Below the pieces are notes generated by a model that ran no database searches, was not told where the DNA came from, and saw only the letters and a list, made by a program, of their open reading frames with translations. A DNA stretch of 61,941 nucleotides from Chloromonas sp. AAM2 (Eukaryota; Chlorophyta; Chlorophyceae; Chlamydomonadales; Chlamydomonadaceae): NCBI GenBank assembly GCA_004335635.1, contig QAXH01001180.1, positions 10,000 to 71,940 of the forward strand, in the 5' to 3' direction. Of the stretch, positions 1 through 12,000 are shown one piece after another (within the stretch, counting starts at the first letter, position 1; each line of letters opens with the position of its first letter). A program made the position numbers and the translations under genes.

Positions 1-748
1 GAGACTTGGCAGGTGTAATCCTCACAGCATTTGGAACAAGTACTGTGTCAAGAAGTAAGCCTGATGACCGGCAATTATTGGAGAAAACGGCCCCCGTTAT
101 TTCAAAACGGGTTTTTGTACATCAAAACGGTTGAATTCGGGCCTGAAAAACGGCCTCAGAGATACCCTTTTTGCAGTACCTATCCGTGCCACTTGGAATC
201 AGCCCAATCCGATCTATGGCTGGTGAGATATAGCAATTGTGGGGTAGCAATTGTGGGGTCGTCAGCCACTTGATCCTTGTAACAAGATCTGTCTGTGATA
301 TGTTTGAGGTCATGCTGAGTTTCCCCCCCATCCGTGAGAAACTGGGCTCCAAACATGGCTGTTCCTGAGATCTGACAATACCCTAATTTTGTACAAATTC
401 TGTGTGCTGCAGCTTTCATCAACGGAGAGGATTTACCGTCTAAAAATCCACACACACAATGTATTCGTGCTCACAATCAGGAGGCAAGCAGTTTTGTTTC
501 ACTCATGCCAACAAAAATCAGCTCATGCCAACAAAAATCCAGTCCGTCTGGTGGTGAACGCACTCCCCCTACCGACACTACATCAGATCAGCGAGCACAC
601 ATGATAGTTACGACAGCCTCAGCTAGTTACACGTTGCAGACTACAAGGGCTAAAGGGTTGAGCAGAGATATCCAGCAAAGAGCTCTGCCAGCTTGCAGGG
701 CTAATGCTTGACTGGGCACTGAAGGCCACGGCCAAAATGAGCACTGCT
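1..748. other. Intergenic left edge
   Basis: No convincing coding region is seen. The stretch lies downstream (3') of the minus-strand F-box/LRR-like gene and may hold its 3' UTR. It contains two small direct duplications: a 14 bp unit twice at 231-258, and a 20 bp unit twice at 502-541 (core ATGCCAACAAAAATC). Short open frames on both strands have no recognisable composition or motif. Confidence 0.5.
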
Positions 749-2500
749 CTACAAGTCCTCATGTTCATAGTCATCCCAATCCAAGGTGCCATCGTATTTT
801 GGCTCAAATCTTGCAGGGAATACTTGTGATACATCAGAGAGTGCGTGGTGGGTGCGCCCACCAGAAACGTGCAACGTGTGCACTTTGGGAGGTCAAAAAC
901 TGTGTACCAGTCATTTTGCAACATACTGTACGATGCACTCCCACTGGGGTTTGGCACACATGGCAATCGTTCCTCCGTTCCGCTTGGTATCAAGCCCAGT
1001 TACACTGGTCTGATGGATGGTCAAGGGTTGGCCCATGGCGGCCAGCAGTGCAGCTGTGCAGCAGAAGCTGGATGTGTGCAGCAGAAGAGGAAGCGGTATG
1101 GCAGTGGCAGGTCGGCAGTGCTGACGTTGACTGACCTGTTGCTGAGCCGCAACTCATAACACCGAGAGTCCCACTCCACTGAGCAACTGTCAAAGAGCAC
1201 CATAACTGCCCTCAGTTGCCAGGGCACGACCAGCACGGTTCGACCTGGCCCACTGACAAACGGAGCGAGCTGCTCAGCTGCATGCGGCCCATGCAGCTGA
1301 TTCCCGAGAAGCCCAGGCCAAGGCGGGACAAACGACAGAGGCCGTGGCTGTCGCAGTCAACCCGTTGCAGACAAGGCGTGATCACGAAGACAGGCGGAGC
1401 AGCAACTTCATGCACGAATTGTCTACGGTGAGGAGGGTAGAGAGCCGCAGCTCAACGAGCCTTGGCAAGTGTGTTGCGAGCTCTGGGACCTGCACCAGCA
1501 GGTTCGACGTGGTCAAACGTCCATTCCAAGGAACGTCTGCTGCCGCTGCATGCTGACGGCGGTGCGGCAGGTAACGTGAAGACTTGTGAGGCCCGTGAGG
1601 GTGCGCAATTGTTGCTTGCAGCATTCCAGCGCACCAGCGTAGTGGGGCACACTGTTGGGCTCAAAGTCTAGCTCAGTTGTCTGATCTGAAGGACACCTCG
1701 TGACAATGGCGAGGCACAAATGCAGAAACCACGCTCCAGACGCAGTGTGCTCAACTGTAGATTGAGGAGCCCGGGCGGCACCAGCGACTTCAACACCGTG
1801 CCCTGAAAGCATGGGCAGCGATTATCGCGAAGCACGACGTCACCGGACATTATCACCGCAAGCACGAGCAAACCAGGAGCGTGGCAAGTGATAATGACAG
1901 CAAATCCACTGGCCGTGCCGGTGATGATTCAAATGGTGCATTCCGGATCTTGCGAAGAATCCCTGGCACTGCCATACTGATCTCTCACCATACAAAAATA
2001 TGATTACTGCAGCTTACCTCGCAGCTTACCTGTAGCTCCAGGCACGTAAGGCACGGGGCTGCGCCACTGACCAAGGTTCTGAGATCTTCATCTTTCGCTG
2101 GGGTGTCCATGCAGCGCTGAACGAGCCTCAGCACAACTTGCTTCAAGAGCTTGCATGCTCGTTGCACTGACGCTTGGGCGGCTGCAAGCTGTGTAAGTGA
2201 CAAATTTGTCACTTGGATCTGCAGACGTACGCGCCAGCCCTGCAAGACGAGGTCGCGCAAGCCCCTGCGGCGAGCAAGACGACCACTCAGGATTTCACAA
2301 TAACGCACGAATTTGTTTTTGGGTAGCAACAGTGTGGCGCCTGACCTGCATGTCTTGAACAGGGCGGCAAGCTCCGGTTGTGGCAGAGCTGGACGCGATC
2401 TGCGGCGTGCTGCTTGCGGCAGATGGTTCAACACTGCCCGGAGCAGCAATGCGGGGATGTTGGTCAAGCTGGATGGCGCTGGCTTGTTTGCATCGTACAT
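749..2500 (-). CDS. Probable F-box/LRR-like protein (model incomplete)
   Basis: I infer a minus-strand gene. The first exon is best placed at 2500-2030, starting at the ATG at 2500. It encodes a helical N-terminus (IPALLLRAVLNHLPQ...) resembling an F-box-like segment and ends in LTCLELQ just before a GTAAGC donor. A second exon from 1802 continues in phase with LRR-like text (LLNLQLSTLRLERG). Further LRR-like pieces (LRTLTGLTSLHV, LPRLVELRLSTL) lie at about 1680-1420 in different frames, so more introns are needed. A last exon ends near 751 with an acidic tail, LDWDDYEHEDL, and a TAG at 749-751. Inner exon boundaries are not resolved, and some frame changes could mean decay. F-box/LRR proteins are normally substrate receptors of SCF ubiquitin ligases, but that role is only inferred. 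It could also be a plain LRR protein or a pseudogene. Confidence 0.42.
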
Positions 2501-4676
2501 CTCACAACAAGTGGATGTCACCTCAGAACTTGCTCGGCGAAGGGCACGGATTGCGTTTACCGGGATTTGACTCTCACCGCGGGCTTTGACGCTCGTGATC
2601 CATGGTAGGCTTTGGTCTCGGACTCTGGCGTCCTTGTTAACAAAGTTGGCATAATGGACACAAGGATGTGACGTTGGCATTGTGGACGCAAGGATGTGAC
2701 GCAGCCCCGGCAATTCGAGGGAGAAGAAAAGATGCAAACATCGAGTGGAGTTGCACCACAGTTTGCCAAGCTAACCTTCGCAAGCATGCCAGTGGTCTTC
2801 TCCATTCGCTTCTCTTGTCCCTGAAGAGATCGCCCTGACCATCAAACGCAAATTCATTGTTGGCCAAATGATCGTCTAGGCGTCAGGCCGTGTATGCCAG
2901 CATGTGTGGGGGCTTCTGTGGTCCCGCCTCTGCACTTGGTACTGCTCCACCATCTGTTTTGCTGTACTGCCCATACTGGAATACCGCAGGACTACGACGG
3001 TAAACAGCTGCGGGTCTATATGCAGCTGTTGACCAACGTGGGGCTGCATAAACCCAATAAACGACACCGCAGAACGAGAAGTACCAGGTCCTCAGGCCTG
3101 AGCGCAACAGACGCAACACCCCACCCCTTTGAATGTCCAATACTAACTAACTAACTCACTAACAGAGAAGCAAACGTGAGCAACTGCATAGTAGAGCATA
3201 AATCGTCATCGTCAACTTCATCATTACATGGCTTTGCATAGTTCAACCCACGGTACTGCAGCTAGACATAATATCTGACCAAAAAATACACGCCTGACAA
3301 CCAAGAAAGCTCACTGGTAGCAGGGTACAACGTACGAATGTCATCACTAGCAAAACGGTTTCAAGTTAAAAGTGGGGCACCCCAGCCTCTCTTCGCTACA
3401 GCCTGCACAGGAGCTTGAACAGTTGCAAAAAGCAAGCGTTTGACGCTGGAATTGTCAGGCATGCGTCCCATGTAGCCACCTGAGCCTGTGGGTTCTGAGC
3501 AGGGCACTAATGGCAGTTTGATGAGTTTTGGCACAGAGATCAGCATTTCTGATCACCTCTGGGCCTAGGCGTAAATGGTACCGGACAAAAAGCAAAAAGT
3601 TTGTCGACACTGGCCGCGTTCGCCACAACTGTTCCCAAGCACAAGAGGACTTTGCAAACTGGATTTGCAACATGACACGTGTTTGGTGGGCAAGGCCTTG
3701 TCCACCGACTTCTGGCCCTAAGGCCAGCACACCCACATTTCCTCAAAGCACATACGCATCTGTGTTCAACAGTCTTGAAAGAAATTCTCTTGGTTGCTCC
3801 ACAACCAAGTTTGCTATCCCCACACCGACGCCAGTGCAGTTATTGGAAATTGTCCCAGAATTGGCAGACACCTCGGCCACGGACGCTGGTCATAAATGTC
3901 CAACATGTCAACCATAGATTGATCATTAAACTTCAAGCAGCTTAAGAAGCGACCGCTATTGCAATACGCGCCAGAGCGAGGCATGCGTTGCGCTCTGCCA
4001 TCTTGAGTCCACTGTCATCCCATGACCAAACCCAGGGCACGCTGACCAAGATCGCGGCTACAGAAGGTACCCAGCTTTGTCTCACAGCCGGTCAGGTTCT
4101 ACAGGCTTCCAGCGCTGATCCTACCAATTTGCGTGTACGTCATCAACACAAGGTTTGTGTTTTCAAGTGATGGGCTGCTGCATTCGAAAATCACAGGCGC
4201 ACGGACTGCTGTGTTTACCTTCGCTCCCAGTATTGATGTATCACGCCAACGGCCCAGTCTAAGATCACGTGCTGACCAAGTTGTTGTGTGCGCAACTGGT
4301 TGTAGCTTTGCTCAACAAAGCTCTACAGTCAATCGCTCTACCTTGCACGAGGCGCAGTACATAACACCCACGCCCAGTACATGACACCCATACCTGCAGG
4401 TACTAACTGACTACCCAGTGCCGCAAGGCAGCAAGCCTTGCGGACGTTGCTCCGATTGGTAATCTGACTACAGTTGAACAGAAGAGTTGAAGCAGAAGCC
4501 ATGGGGCTGTGCCACATCCACCTCATGAGCGTTGCGTATGACTGATACAGCCGTGGTTTTGAATTCACTGGATATAATGGGACAGCTGCCATCTGATGGT
4601 CGAGATGCGGCGCTAGTAACAGTGGGCCACCGGAGAACTTGGAGCCCTTGCGCGCTGACTGACAACGCCTACTGTA
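2501..4676. other. Intergenic, gene A 3' side
   Basis: This gap of about 2.2 kb lies between the F-box/LRR-like gene and the stop codon of receptor cyclase A. It holds a 28 bp direct duplication at about 2643-2700 (GGATGTGAC ends each copy), a short TAAC-like run near 3144-3167, and a diverged copy of the dispersed 20 bp motif (TGTCCCAGAATTGGCAGAC) at 3851-3869. A 129-codon plus-strand open frame at 3528-3917 runs through that motif, so it is probably not a gene. The 3' UTR of cyclase A should lie at the right end. Confidence 0.5.
2643..2700. repeat. 28 bp direct duplication
   Basis: Two adjacent imperfect copies of a unit reading GTTGGCATAATGGACACAAG and its variant, each ending GGATGTGAC. 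It lies just upstream of the proposed start of the F-box/LRR-like gene. Confidence 0.7.
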
Positions 4677-6041
4677 CTAGACCATCTCTACCACCCCGTG
4701 TTGCTGCTGCAGTGACCGTTGATGTGCCTCGTCGTCTTTTCTCATTCCTTCCTCTGCTGCATCCACAAAACTGCTGATAGAGTCCGACCGCACGGGATTG
4801 ATCTGCACCCTCGCCTCGAGCTGCTGCCCGCCATTGGACATGGTATGGCGGCGGTTGGGCATGGGCAGGCTCAATGTATCAGCCAGGGCCATGCCTTCGG
4901 ACTGCATGCCATCTGACGCACGTGCCAGCATGTGCCTGGCGTTCCTGCTGCCTGGTCCTTTGAGGAGCATCATCCCAGAGAGGAGGTTCTTGCTCCGGCC
5001 GAGCATGCCGGACAGGGTCACTCGGCCTGCCCCGCTAGGTGTCACTGCAGACCCGCCCCCGCTGGTAGTGCGGGTGTAGTCCGGGGCTACGTTTTGCCAC
5101 TGGCTGCTGTTCCGGCTGCTCAACCCAACAAGGTTGACCGCCCAGCCCTTGATAGCCGACGCACCTCGGGGGGTGGCGGGAATTGCGTCTTGGTGATTCG
5201 CACGGTATGCCCAGTAGTACCGACGGGCGATGTTCGGCAACTCGACAACGGGCGCCATACAGGACACCCCGGACGCCTCGGACGTGCGCCCACCCTTGCC
5301 CTTAGGCGGATCAGCGGGGAAACGCCGCCCTGCATGGTTCTCTAGCAATAGGCATACCATGGGAATCTCATCCGGGCTGCCCTTAAACATAAAGCCACCC
5401 AGTCGGTGCACTGACACACTAGTGCGGTACGTGGTGACAGCTGATTGCGAGCTAGCGTTAGACGGACGGTCTCGGTCCCGTTCGCTGGTGCCCTGGCGAG
5501 CCGTCGAAGGGCGTTCAGCAAAGTCTGGAACCTGTATCCGCACGCTGCCCCTTGGGCGTTTCTGCATCGAGGTGGCAGTGGGGGTGAGGCTAGGGCTGCC
5601 GGTGTTCCCGCTGCCCCTTTCTATGGACTCCGCCGCAAAGCCATGGCTGCCGTCCGAAACGACCAGCGAGCTGCCCACTTTGAGGATACTCGGGGGCGTG
5701 AGGCGGGGTAGCTTCTCAGGACTAGGCAAGGTGCACACCGTGGATTGACCAGATGATGCAGTGCCAGCGGTGGCTCGCTCAGGGTTACTCTGGGCAGCGG
5801 GTGCTGCGCCCTCAGGGGGCTGGGTGCTAGAGGGGTCTGCGTTATCAGGTCGAGAGGCGATGGAGAGGTTGGAGGGCAGATGGGAGGCAGATCGTGAGCT
5901 GTGGATAGACGATACGGACTTGTACTGCGGGGCAAAGGGCGAGGGCGGCGGAGGGTCGTGTTGGAGATGGGCAGCATGAGCCTGCTGCTCGGCAGGTGCG
6001 GCCGGGGTCGGAGCACCGCCTGGTGGCAGCAGCAACTCAAC
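4677..6041 (-). other. Copy A: last exon, C-terminal tail
   Basis: Single exon of 455 codons ending in GVVEMV and a TAG. Most is low-complexity Ser/Pro/Thr. In its middle is a block conserved with copy B: TYRTSVSVHRLGGFMFKGSP, then LLLENHAGRRFP, PPKGKGGR, VELPNIARRYYWA and AIKGWAVN (about 5150-5440). The conservation of this block inside a diverged tail implies a structural or binding role common to both proteins. I do not recognise it as a named domain. Confidence 0.85.
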
Positions 6042-9000
6042 CTGTGGCAGCAAACGATTGTATGAATGGCAAAGAACTGGCAAAGAACTGGCGTATACAT
6101 TGGCAGTAATGTATGATGCCCTGTCAGCTGATAGATGCCTAGCTATTTTTTGGCTGGTGGCTTCTCGCAGAAGTAATTCACAGCACAAGCTGCCAAGGTT
6201 TGTGGTGTGGTGTCCTGTGCTGCTCTTCTGGCACCCCACTGGATTTATGGGCTTCATGACTATGTCACAGCTATCAATGATGGCACATCACAGCACCCCC
6301 CATCACGTCACTCACCGCTTGATTGCTCAGATTGCTGTCGCGGTCAGCCGCCGCAGGCTCCGAGCTGTTGATTGTTGGCAACATCCCCGGCCTGTTCAAC
6401 CCGTAGCCATTGGATGCAGACTCATTACTAACACTACGACCGCCATTTTCAGCACCTGGTTGCAGCGGCGAAGTCTGCTGCTGCAGCTCCTGCAATGACC
6501 CGGTGCTGTTGCCCTGATTCCCGACAGTAGAAATGACACCATTGTCAGCGTCCAATCGCTGTAGCGGGAATTCCCCGCAGCTGGACGCCCTCCCGCCAAC
6601 CTCGCTTGGACGTGGCAGGCTGCGTGCCGCGTTGTCCCGCCATACCACCGAATCACTGTCCTCCTCATCTTCATCGTACCTTATCACTGGCCCTGTGAGG
6701 TGCGTGCCTGCTGTGCTGCGCCCATCGGTGCTCTGCACGCCATCCCTGGCGAACGCACCCATGCTCACGTTGGTGCTCAAATCGTAAGAGTTTCTTGACG
6801 CGGGGCCAAGGTTGGAAGGGTCACCACCATCGCCACTGGCGTAATGGCGGGTGTTCACCTTAGGGATAGTTCCGCTGATGGGTTCAGCAGTGCTGGTGGC
6901 CACGTCCGAGTCGTTGGTTGCGCCTGTGCTGCCTGGAGCGGAGGCGCGGGCCAGGGGCTCACGGACCGGCGGGACGGGCGGACGGCCAGCCCCCGGCTGC
7001 GCTCCTTTCCCGGCAGCAAAGATACCAAAGCTGGGAACCGAAGCGGGCCGGCAAGCGGAGGGGGTGGCAGCGCTTGAAGCTCTTCCCGAGGCGATGGTGG
7101 GAATGATAGGGAATTGCACCTCTGGGTCGGGTAGCGACTGATGTGTGGTTGGGGGCACGGCGGCGAGTTGCGGGGCGTGAGGGGTGGTGCTGTTGAAGGG
7201 AGAAAGACTGGCGCTCCATGGTGATACGGGGGTGACTGCCTCGCCCGCTGCGCTCACCGCTGCATTGCTATTCGGTGCGCTAGTGCCTGTTGAGTTGAGG
7301 CCAGCTTGGCCTAAACGAGAGGCGGTGCTCCGCACGGAGTCCATGTTGCGCAGTGCTCGGTTCCACCTCTCAATGATTGCCATTGCCGTTTCCTCCTCGC
7401 ACACTATCTGTCCCCCGTGTGCGGCCGCGTCCATGTAGCGCGCTGCCGAGTTGATGCTGGCGCCGTGGTAGTCCGCCCGCCCCATGTGGTCGGGGACGAT
7501 GGCACGCGGGCAGCCGTGGCACATACCCATGCGCAACCTGGGATGTGCAATGCGGCAAGGACAGCAAGCCGAAGACTGAAGGTTGACGAAACATCGAACG
7601 GCAAATGCACAGCGGCTTTAGACGGACCAGGTTCTTGTAGCAGCAAACAGATATTCCACAAGCGGAAGCCAGTGCTGCAGAACATCACGACACGCAACCA
7701 TTCAGCCAATGCATCAAACAAGCTGGGCATATCCAGGTGTAGTTTGTGCACAACATCACATAGATTCACAATCCAGCTGTACACATGGTGCGACAAACCA
7801 AGAAAGGACTTGGATACATGACCGGAGCGTTGCCAACACTGCCCACTATACCCCAGCTTTGCCAGCCCTACCTTGGACCTCTGAACACAATGGTGCCTTT
7901 GTCATCTATTTCCTCCTTGGCCTTGTCCTGTTTGAGCAGCCACTCAGGCCAGTCCTGCCACATCAAGGCATCCTGGATAATCAAGCACCATTTGGCCGCA
8001 TCCTGCACAAAGTCCGCACATGGAACCGAATGAGCATCAGCAGGGAGGCTGTGTCAACACAGCCTGTCCCTGCTTGCTGCTGTGAGTTTGCAACAGCAGC
8101 GCATGCAGCACTTGTCATGCCCCTAGTCCATCCTCAAGCTGCAAGGTCCTCATAGCATTGCATGCCAGTGGTACACCAGCAACACATGCGCAAACCGACC
8201 AACCAACATGAACAACTAACCAACCGTACCTCTGGCTCAGGGAACGCGACCATGTACTTGAATTCATCCTCTTGCAGGCGGCACATGTAGCCCCCCTTGA
8301 CCGCCATCAGCGTGTTAATCAGTACGTCGCGTATCAGATGCTGGACTGCAGAGCGCCGGCCCTTGTCATGCAGGATTTTTGAGCCCCAGTCTTTCGCGCC
8401 GTCGACCATGCAGAAAACCATGGTGATCGGAGGAATGCTGCTGGATGCGTCCAAACCCAGGGCGGCTGCAGCAGCACCTGCAGGAAAAGGCAAATCAGTA
8501 CTTGCTGGCCCCTTTGTTGCTGGGTGTCGGATCGTTGAACGTCTTTTCTCTGCCATGTGGCGGTTCGATTGGCTTCGCACCTGGTGCGTTGAAGTATGGC
8601 GGGTCAACGCAAATCCATTCACTTGTGTTGAGCGCAAGCTTAGAGCCGAAATGGTGCACCCGTTCCACCAGTGCTGGACTGACCACCTGCAACGCGGAGC
8701 GACACAAAACCACAATGCGCATGACTCGCTTTAGTCAGCAGGATTGACAGGTGTGCAGGCATTCAATGGATCCCGGAACAGCAAGTCTATGTTCAATCCT
8801 GATAGCATGACAAACCTGGTACAGGTGAAAGCGCATAGCTTCTGATTGCTGAGCTGCTACGGATGCATCGTCGACGCAGGCCACGGCCATGTTCGCCGCT
8901 TGCTCCGCAGCGCTGTTCCCGCGACCGCGGTCGTTGACCAGTGACGTCATGGATTGGGAGCGGAAGCTCCTCAAGGACGGGGCCATTGTGGGCGAGGTGA

Positions 9001-12000
9001 CAAAAGATTGGGGCGTGGGCTTGCTGCTGGAGTGTACGTATTGGCCCCTGCAGTACCAAAGACGCACACACACAACAATCAAAAGGACTGCCGACTGAGA
9101 ACGACCAAGCACCACGTCACCGGAAATTGTGCGCTTGCGCTATCATTGCATGGAGCGAAGATGCGCTAGACTAGCAACACATGTTGAGCGCATGTGTCAC
9201 TCACATATCAAGGGCCACTGCCGTTTCAGCCTCGTCCCCATTGCGCAAGCCGCACAGCCAGGTGAAGAGCGTGGGTCTGCTGAGGCTCATTTTAGACAAG
9301 CTAAGGCCATTGTGGTCCACAGCACCCAGCTCCACCAGCCGCGCCTTGACTTCACAAAAAGTTTGCCCGTCCATGAGCACTTGTCCGCCTGCCGCCGCGT
9401 CGGAGACCACTGCAACAACATAGGCAATACCCATGGGCCTCATTTTGCATACAGGTGTGTAAGGAAAACGACAGGAAAAGAAGGCAGCCGTCAAACCCTC
9501 GTTCCATCGCATCCAAACCTTGCTCATCATTCGTTCGCCCGTTCCGCCGACTGCCCATTCTCCTGAATTGATTTTCAGGCCTGCACCAGTCAGTGAGTGG
9601 CTAGTGCGAGTCCCTCTTACCCTTGGATCTCTCCATGATGGATGACGACCGCAGCGATGTGCCCTTCTCTAGCTTGCCAGTGGCAATGCCCATGCGCACA
9701 CGCAGACCGTGGAAGACGGATGTATGCACACTGCTGGAGCGCATCGGAGCGGACAAACGAATGCCTGACGCCTCTTGCAGGGGCGGCGAACCAGTGGATA
9801 TACTGGGCGCACCTGCCGGCACTGCAGGGCAGAGAAGGCCAGGGCACAAGGCCAGGGTGATGCATCACGAGGCAATGTCGCATGCCAAGTGTCAGATGAA
9901 CTGATGACGCATGGCAAGTGTCAGATGAACTGATGACGCATGGCAAGTGTCAGATCAACTGATGACGCATGGCAAGTGTCAGATCAACTGATGACGCATG
10001 GCAAGTGTCAGATCAACTGATGACGCATGGCAAGTGTCAGATCAACTGATGACGCATGGCAAGTGTCAGATCAACTGATGACGCATGGCAAGTGTCAGAT
10101 CAACTGATGACGCATGGCAAGTGTCAGATCAACTGATGACGCATGGCAAGTGTCAGATCATCTTATGACGCATGGCAAACCCAGGATCAGCATAGAGTGG
10201 ACAGGGCAGCACAGGGCGGACTGTTCAGTCAGACGTCTTAGTATCCACAAGCCAGACATTGCACATGCATCAGGCCTACTTTGCCTGTGCAGGGCAACCT
10301 CTGACAACCCGCATACCTGCATGCTCTTCTGGGATGGCTGTAGGCCCACCCTTCCTCCGCAGACTTGAACCTCGCAGAACGCGGCTGCCGCCGGTCGGCC
10401 CCGGCCCCTCCTCTGACAAACTACCAGACCCTGTGCTGTTCCCGTTCAACGCATGCACGGGTGGACTGCCCACGCTACCAGAATGCTGTGTGCCTGGCGA
10501 CCCCGTATGGCCACAGGTGGCCTGTGGGAGACTTGTTGCGTTGCTCATGGGGCCATGGCCATCCGCATGACTGCGATCGCGGCCGTCTCGCATGAGAATA
10601 CGAGCAGCACCCGCCAGTGCCTGTGTGAGCATGCTACCCTTGCGTGGCCGCTCCGCCCCGCCTTCCGGGTTGAGCAGCTTCTCTGGCCACTCCACGCGCT
10701 GAAGCAGCAGCTGAGCCTGTATGCAAAGCAGCGTGCACAGCCTGTGAGCCTGTGGCCATACAACAGCATGTCACCAGGTAAGCATTATGCTGCGATTGCA
10801 AAAGCACTTGAAACCAGTGCGATGCCATGCAATAGAAGACCAGGTGCCTATGTTTGGAGACCATCAAAGGCAAGGAACGCGATGAGTTTCAAGCCAACAA
10901 CGTTTCACTGTGCACGGGCTGTACCTGTTGCGTGTGTGCGGTTGGAATGCAAGATGATGATTGATGCAGCAGGACTGATCTTTTGCCATCATACCTGGAG
11001 GCAGAAGGCCACGGCATCAAATGGCTCGTAGAAAGCGATGATGAAGCTGCAAGAAAACAAAGCAACAACACACAACAAGATCAACCCAGCACAAAAGCAA
11101 AACAAAGCAACAGCGAGCTTGTCCCAGCGATTGAAGGTTGCATGTCACTGGCAGCGTGCTGGTTGCACCACACCTGCTGCAAACACTCAACTATGGGGCA
11201 CGGCATGACGCAATGCTTCCAACCCAGCTTTGTATTGCCGCTTTGCCACCAAACTCATTCGTCACATGTCAGCGCCCAGTTGAATGCTGTAAAGTGACAT
11301 CGGGAGGCCCCTCCATTACCTGTCGCCCTCTTGCTCCAAGGTGAAGCCAAAGAACTGCCACCGCGCCTTGTCAATGCAATCTGCAGCGCAGGCAGAGCAG
11401 TGCGCACCCGTCACTTCCATGCACTGACCACTGACCTGCTTGACAGGCCTTCTCTAGCTGAGTGCACACACCCTTCTGAAGACTGCATCACACCACGCCA
11501 AAAACCTGATAAAGAAATTACGGAAGGAAGCTGGACCGTAATGGCCCCGCCAATGCCTGTGGGGTAATAAGCAAACCCGCATGATTAAACTCCGCCCTGC
11601 CAGCCGCCCTACTGCAGCCCTGCCCCAATCCCTTCCTCACAGTTGTGTATGCGCAGGCCCTTGCCCATCAGCTCGGGCTCACGCTTCATAAGGTCTGCAC
11701 ACATGAAAGCGCCACACACGACGTATGGCATTGATCAATCTGATGACCAGGAAGGACAATGATGTCATGGCATGCATAACGTGCAACAGATGAGTCACTT
11801 GCAATAGCGGGCAGTCACCCATGCCCACCTTGCCTCTTAGTCGCTGCGCAAGCACTACTGCAACGAATTCCAACATCACACTTCATACCCAGCTTTGAGC
11901 ATCAATAACTGCAGTGTCTTGTGTGGTTCTGGCCTAGAAGTGCCTTCAAGTACTAGGTTCCAACCGCACCCGCGCCTGACCCACCGGAGTAACCCTCAAT

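Noticed and set aside
9880..10178. Direct repeats of constant 29 bp length, as in a CRISPR array
   Set aside because: The units abut with no spacers, and the setting is an intron of a eukaryotic gene. It is a minisatellite.
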